The notes beneath the pieces were generated by a model. It did no database searches, was not told where the DNA came from, and was given only the letters and a program-made list of their open reading frames with translations. From Kiritimatiellia bacterium (GTDB taxonomy: Bacteria > Verrucomicrobiota > Kiritimatiellia > CAIVKH01), in the NCBI GenBank assembly GCA_027493775.1, contig JAOSKE010000001.1, forward strand, positions 1,134,917 through 1,198,916: 64,000 bases of DNA. The letters are read 5' to 3'. The position numbers and the translations under genes were made by a program. Shown here in pieces: positions 61,159-64,000 of this stretch (position 1 is its first letter; every line of letters begins with the position of its first letter).

Positions 61159-63210
61159 TCAAGCGCCGTCGGATTTTTCTGCGCGCCGCGCGGCGTCGTC
61201 CACATTCTGGTGGTCCACCACGCGCCCGTCATCAAGAATGTTTCGGTTCAGCGTCGCTAGGCGGCGGAACAGGCGGCGCAAGTCGCGGATGCTGCCCCAG
61301 GAGAACCAGATGCTGGTTGCCACGGCGACGGTGAATGGGATCCAGATACCGACGTAACGAAAATAGTTCGACCATCCCTCCCCTCCCCAACGCCATGCGG
61401 GGACGAGATTGATCACCGTCGCAACGAGCCAGATTCCAAAGGTTACAAACGTCCAAACAAATACACTGTAGGACAATGCGCGGTCGCCACGCGTGAACTC
61501 CTCATCAATGCCCAGATAGCGATCAAGCCAGTTGCGTCGCTTTTCGCGCTTCGCCTGCGGGCGGTCTTCCGCGCGCGCGTATTCGCCGCGATGCAGCATC
61601 CGATCCATATTAAACGGAGCGCGGCAGGTGAGCAGAGAGACCACGATGTAAGCGACAATCGCAGCGGTGAACGCGTAAAACCACATCCACTGGCCGTTGA
61701 TCGGAAACTTTTCGCGATGCGCCACCAGCCATGCGGCATCGAACCCGTGTGCGATCAAGCGCTCCGTCAACTTCGTCCACACCTGCTGCAGCAGCAACCC
61801 GCCACCGCCAAGCACGGCCCCCGTGATCATCGCCCACCACGCGCCGGCGCTCGTGCCGCGTTTCCAATATAAACCGCCGACAATCACGGAACCTGCGCCG
61901 CCCAGATAGATGGCGCCGGTAATGCTGAAGAACATCAGGATGTAATCGTTCTGCCGGAAGAACAAACTGAAGATGAACGCGAAAAGCGCGACGCCAAAAA
62001 TAGAAACGCGCAGCCAGAAAATATGCTGCTCGGGTGTGAACGGTTTTTTACGGAGTGGCAGCACGACATCCTGAATCAGAATACTGCCCCACGAGTGTAA
62101 GTACGTCGTGTCCGTCGAAATCATCAGGAACAGCATAATCGCCGCGAATCCACCGAGCACGCCGACGGGCAAGAAGTGCGAGAGCGCGACAGGCACCGCG
62201 ACCTGCGTGCGCAACGTCTCATCCGCAATCGTGGACAACTCCTGCTGCACCGCCAACGCGCCGGAGGCGAAGTCGGGGTGATTCATATACGTGTAGGCAG
62301 CGACGGCGATCAGCGCGAGCATCACAAACAGCGCGCCCGCGCGCCACGTTCCAAGAATGCGCCCCATCTTCGCCTCGTGCGGACTCGCCGCAGCGGCGTT
62401 GAAGCCTTGATTGCCCTGCCAGGCCATATAGGCATAGACACTGCCGATGATGCTGATCAGCACGTACGCGAGGTTGAAGTCTTGCAGCTTTCCCGTATCA
62501 AACGGATTGAGCAACGATTCCCCCGGCGGGCGGTCGAGCAGTGTCGTGGAAATCTGACTCCAATCGAACATCGAAAGAATCACCACCGCGATGACGATGT
62601 AGATCACATAGCCAAACAGCGCCTGCACGCAATCCGTGACCATACTCGTGAGGTGGCCGCCGCCCAACACGATGAAGAGCGCGACGCCGAGGAAGAGCGC
62701 CATCAGCGCGCCAAACATGGAGATGGTGACGCCGCCAACCACAAAGGTTTGCGGAAGTCCGCAGTAATAGATGAAGAAGTGCGATGCGACGGCGGGAAAG
62801 ATGCCGTAGTTCACAATGCCCGAAATGTACGCGAGAATGCCGGTAAAAATTCGGAACTTTCTGCTGTAGCGAATTTCAAAAAACTGCGCCATCGTCAGCG
62901 CACGGGTCTCGCGAAAGCGATAGACGATGTAGCCGGTCAGGTTGATGAAGAGCCAGATCGGAACCGCGAGGTTGTACCAGTGGCCGACGGCAAAACCAGA
63001 TTTGTAGTAGAACTCGAATTGTGCAACGACGGTAATCAGCCCCATCGCGGCCATCCCGTCTGAAACCGCGACGAGATAGCGCCCAGCGACGCGGCCGCCC
63101 GCCATAAAATCCGCCACGCTGCGCATATAGCGACGCGCAATGACACTAATCGCAATTACGCCGCACAACGGAATCAACAGCATCAGCCAGTCGAGCAGCG
63201 CAAACTTCAT
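61159..63210 (-). CDS. sodium:solute symporter (SSS) family permease
   Basis: About 683 residues with some 14-15 membrane helices. The core matches the SSS family: FMAGGRVAGRYLVAVSDGMA, GLITVVAQFEFYYKSG, MAWQGNQGFNAAAASP and FLMISTDTTYLHSWG. A cytoplasmic loop near the C-terminus (LHRGEYARAEDRPQAKREKR) and three further helices make it longer than the usual 500-550 residues. The substrate is unknown; the neighbouring CBM-like proteins suggest a sugar or sugar acid. The start at 63210 overlaps the upstream gene's stop (ATGA); an ATG at 63282 would put a non-membrane stretch first. Confidence 0.88.
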   Translation of the reverse strand: MKFALLDWLMLLIPLCGVIAISVIARRYMRSVADFMAGGRVAGRYLVAVSDGMAAMGLITVVAQFEFYYKSGFAVGHWYNLAVPIWLFINLTGYIVYRFRETRALTMAQFFEIRYSRKFRIFTGILAYISGIVNYGIFPAVASHFFIYYCGLPQTFVVGGVTISMFGALMALFLGVALFIVLGGGHLTSMVTDCVQALFGYVIYIVIAVVILSMFDWSQISTTLLDRPPGESLLNPFDTGKLQDFNLAYVLISIIGSVYAYMAWQGNQGFNAAAASPHEAKMGRILGTWRAGALFVMLALIAVAAYTYMNHPDFASGALAVQQELSTIADETLRTQVAVPVALSHFLPVGVLGGFAAIMLFLMISTDTTYLHSWGSILIQDVVLPLRKKPFTPEQHIFWLRVSIFGVALFAFIFSLFFRQNDYILMFFSITGAIYLGGAGSVIVGGLYWKRGTSAGAWWAMITGAVLGGGGLLLQQVWTKLTERLIAHGFDAAWLVAHREKFPINGQWMWFYAFTAAIVAYIVVSLLTCRAPFNMDRMLHRGEYARAEDRPQAKREKRRNWLDRYLGIDEEFTRGDRALSYSVFVWTFVTFGIWLVATVINLVPAWRWGGEGWSNYFRYVGIWIPFTVAVATSIWFSWGSIRDLRRLFRRLATLNRNILDDGRVVDHQNVDDAARRAEKSDGA

Positions 63211-64000
63211 TCGACCTCCAACTCGAGCAACCAGAGGATATCCGGCCGCGCTGCCGAACCCGACGACGCGGGCTGACGCCATTCAATCGCGTCCACTTTA
63301 ACCGGCGCGAACTGCACCTTGGCGAACTTCGCAGGTGAATCGCCGTTGTACTCGGCAAGCTTGCTCCACGTCCCATCCTTTGCGCGGCCCCACACCTCAC
63401 CCCGACGCGAGGCATAGACTACGCCGTCTTCACTGTTCCAATGGGCCGTGACAGAGCTCACGGTTGTTTCAGAGGGAAATTGATAGCGCACCCAGTGCGG
63501 TTCCGCCGTTTCCGCGCTCGCAAAGGCCGCTTCGTACCAAATCATTCCAGCGGTCTCCAACACCCCGTCATTCAACGGCGCAGTCGAATAGCCGGAGAAC
63601 ACGCTGTCGGCCGTGACACGGACACCGGGCTTGGTCCCTAGGTGGTGGAGCGGCGCGGCAAACACCACGTTCACCTCGCTTTCAAACTCGATCCGATCCT
63701 TGCGACTCCACTGCACAACCACGCGCCGCGACCGTGCGCCATCCGCAGCGACGCTCACGATTTTATCCGCCTGTTCACCCGGCGCGAGGTCCACAACTGC
63801 CGTGCCGAGCGCAACATCACCTTTCCACAGCAGCTTCACCGTCTGCGCATTCGCGCTCCGGTTGCTCACGGTGAAGCGAAGTTGCGCAACGTCATCTTCA
63901 GAAATGAAGCGGCCGCTTGGTCCACTCCACGCAAGGTCTTCGGTCGCGGGTGGACGAATCATCCGCGCGAAGTCGTGTTCCCGTGCGTCGACACGCATCC
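63207..64000 (-). CDS. secreted or enzyme C-terminus with discoidin/F5-8-like domain (truncated by window edge)
   Basis: At least 263 residues are visible and the frame reaches the window end, so the start lies beyond it. The first part (AQLRFTVSNRSANAQTVKLLW, TAVVDLAPGEQADKIV) looks like an Ig/fibronectin-like domain. The second (VFSGYSTAPLNDGV, HWVRYQFPSETTVSSVTAHW, EVWGRAKDGTWSKL) resembles an F5/8-type galactose-binding module, common at the end of glycoside hydrolases. Coupling to the symporter suggests a glycan-degrading enzyme whose product is imported, but the catalytic part is not seen. Confidence 0.65.
   Translation of the reverse strand, partial: MRVDAREHDFARMIRPPATEDLAWSGPSGRFISEDDVAQLRFTVSNRSANAQTVKLLWKGDVALGTAVVDLAPGEQADKIVSVAADGARSRRVVVQWSRKDRIEFESEVNVVFAAPLHHLGTKPGVRVTADSVFSGYSTAPLNDGVLETAGMIWYEAAFASAETAEPHWVRYQFPSETTVSSVTAHWNSEDGVVYASRRGEVWGRAKDGTWSKLAEYNGDSPAKFAKVQFAPVKVDAIEWRQPASSGSAARPDILWLLELEVE

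Overview
The window looks like a chromosomal segment of an anaerobic or facultative Gram-negative bacterium of the PVC superphylum, most likely Kiritimatiellota, Verrucomicrobiota or Lentisphaerota. This is an inference. It rests on many very large secreted proteins with Ig-like, CHAP, PPC and calcium-binding 'DxDxDGLPDWWE' modules, PEP-CTERM surface proteins, a sigma factor/Ser-Thr kinase pair of the type common in Planctomycetes and Verrucomicrobia, and unusual sugar ABC transporter subunits. The phylum cannot be fixed without a 16S or marker-gene search.

Layout. 1-5.9 kb: a bidirectional NAD-linked [NiFe] hydrogenase operon (hoxFUYHW-hypAB), entering the window inside hoxF. 6-9.5 kb: queuosine genes queD and queF flanking a methyltransferase, then rpsB-tsf. 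9.7-12.3 kb: a secreted subtilisin with an STN domain, and malate dehydrogenase. 12.4-26.5 kb: two giant divergent surface proteins, a 2,090-residue CHAP/PEGA/Ig/PPC protein and a roughly 2,391-residue protein carrying both an M4 metalloprotease and an S8 serine protease. 26.6-27.0 kb: a decayed IS256-family element. 27.2-35.3 kb: a long minus-strand run of secreted proteins (YceI, three tandem tail-collar/His-rich proteins, a TSP3 protein, a PEP-CTERM protein and relatives). 35.4-40.7 kb: a pseudo-receiver/LuxR regulator, an ECF-like sigma factor, an unknown protein and a large Ser/Thr kinase. 40.8-45.1 kb: S1/P1 nuclease, MazG, and the remaining hydrogenase maturation genes (a Cys-less hypC paralogue, hypC, hypD, hypE). 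45.1-50.7 kb: a DsbA-like protein, tRNA-Glu(CTC), and a two-gene ABC importer whose binding protein is fused to one permease while the other permease carries a large repeat insertion. 51-58.5 kb: a second copy of the surface-protein cassette seen at 32-35 kb, led by a protein with five CBM9-like/InlB-like repeats. 58.6-64 kb: MoeB/ThiF, two small CBM9-like secreted proteins, a sodium:solute symporter and the end of a discoidin-like protein.

How it works together. HoxFUYH would couple H2 to NAD(H), HoxW and HypABCDE mature it, and HypF and HoxE must lie elsewhere. Much of the rest is an outward-facing apparatus for binding, cutting and importing polymers. Its surface proteins share a few C-terminal modules and recurring paralogous gene sets.

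Data caution. About fifteen genes are interrupted by single-base indels, mostly one base missing in a C/G or T run, and each reads through cleanly when the base is restored. This pattern suggests residual sequencing error rather than true pseudogenes. I annotated these as single genes and give the position of each break.
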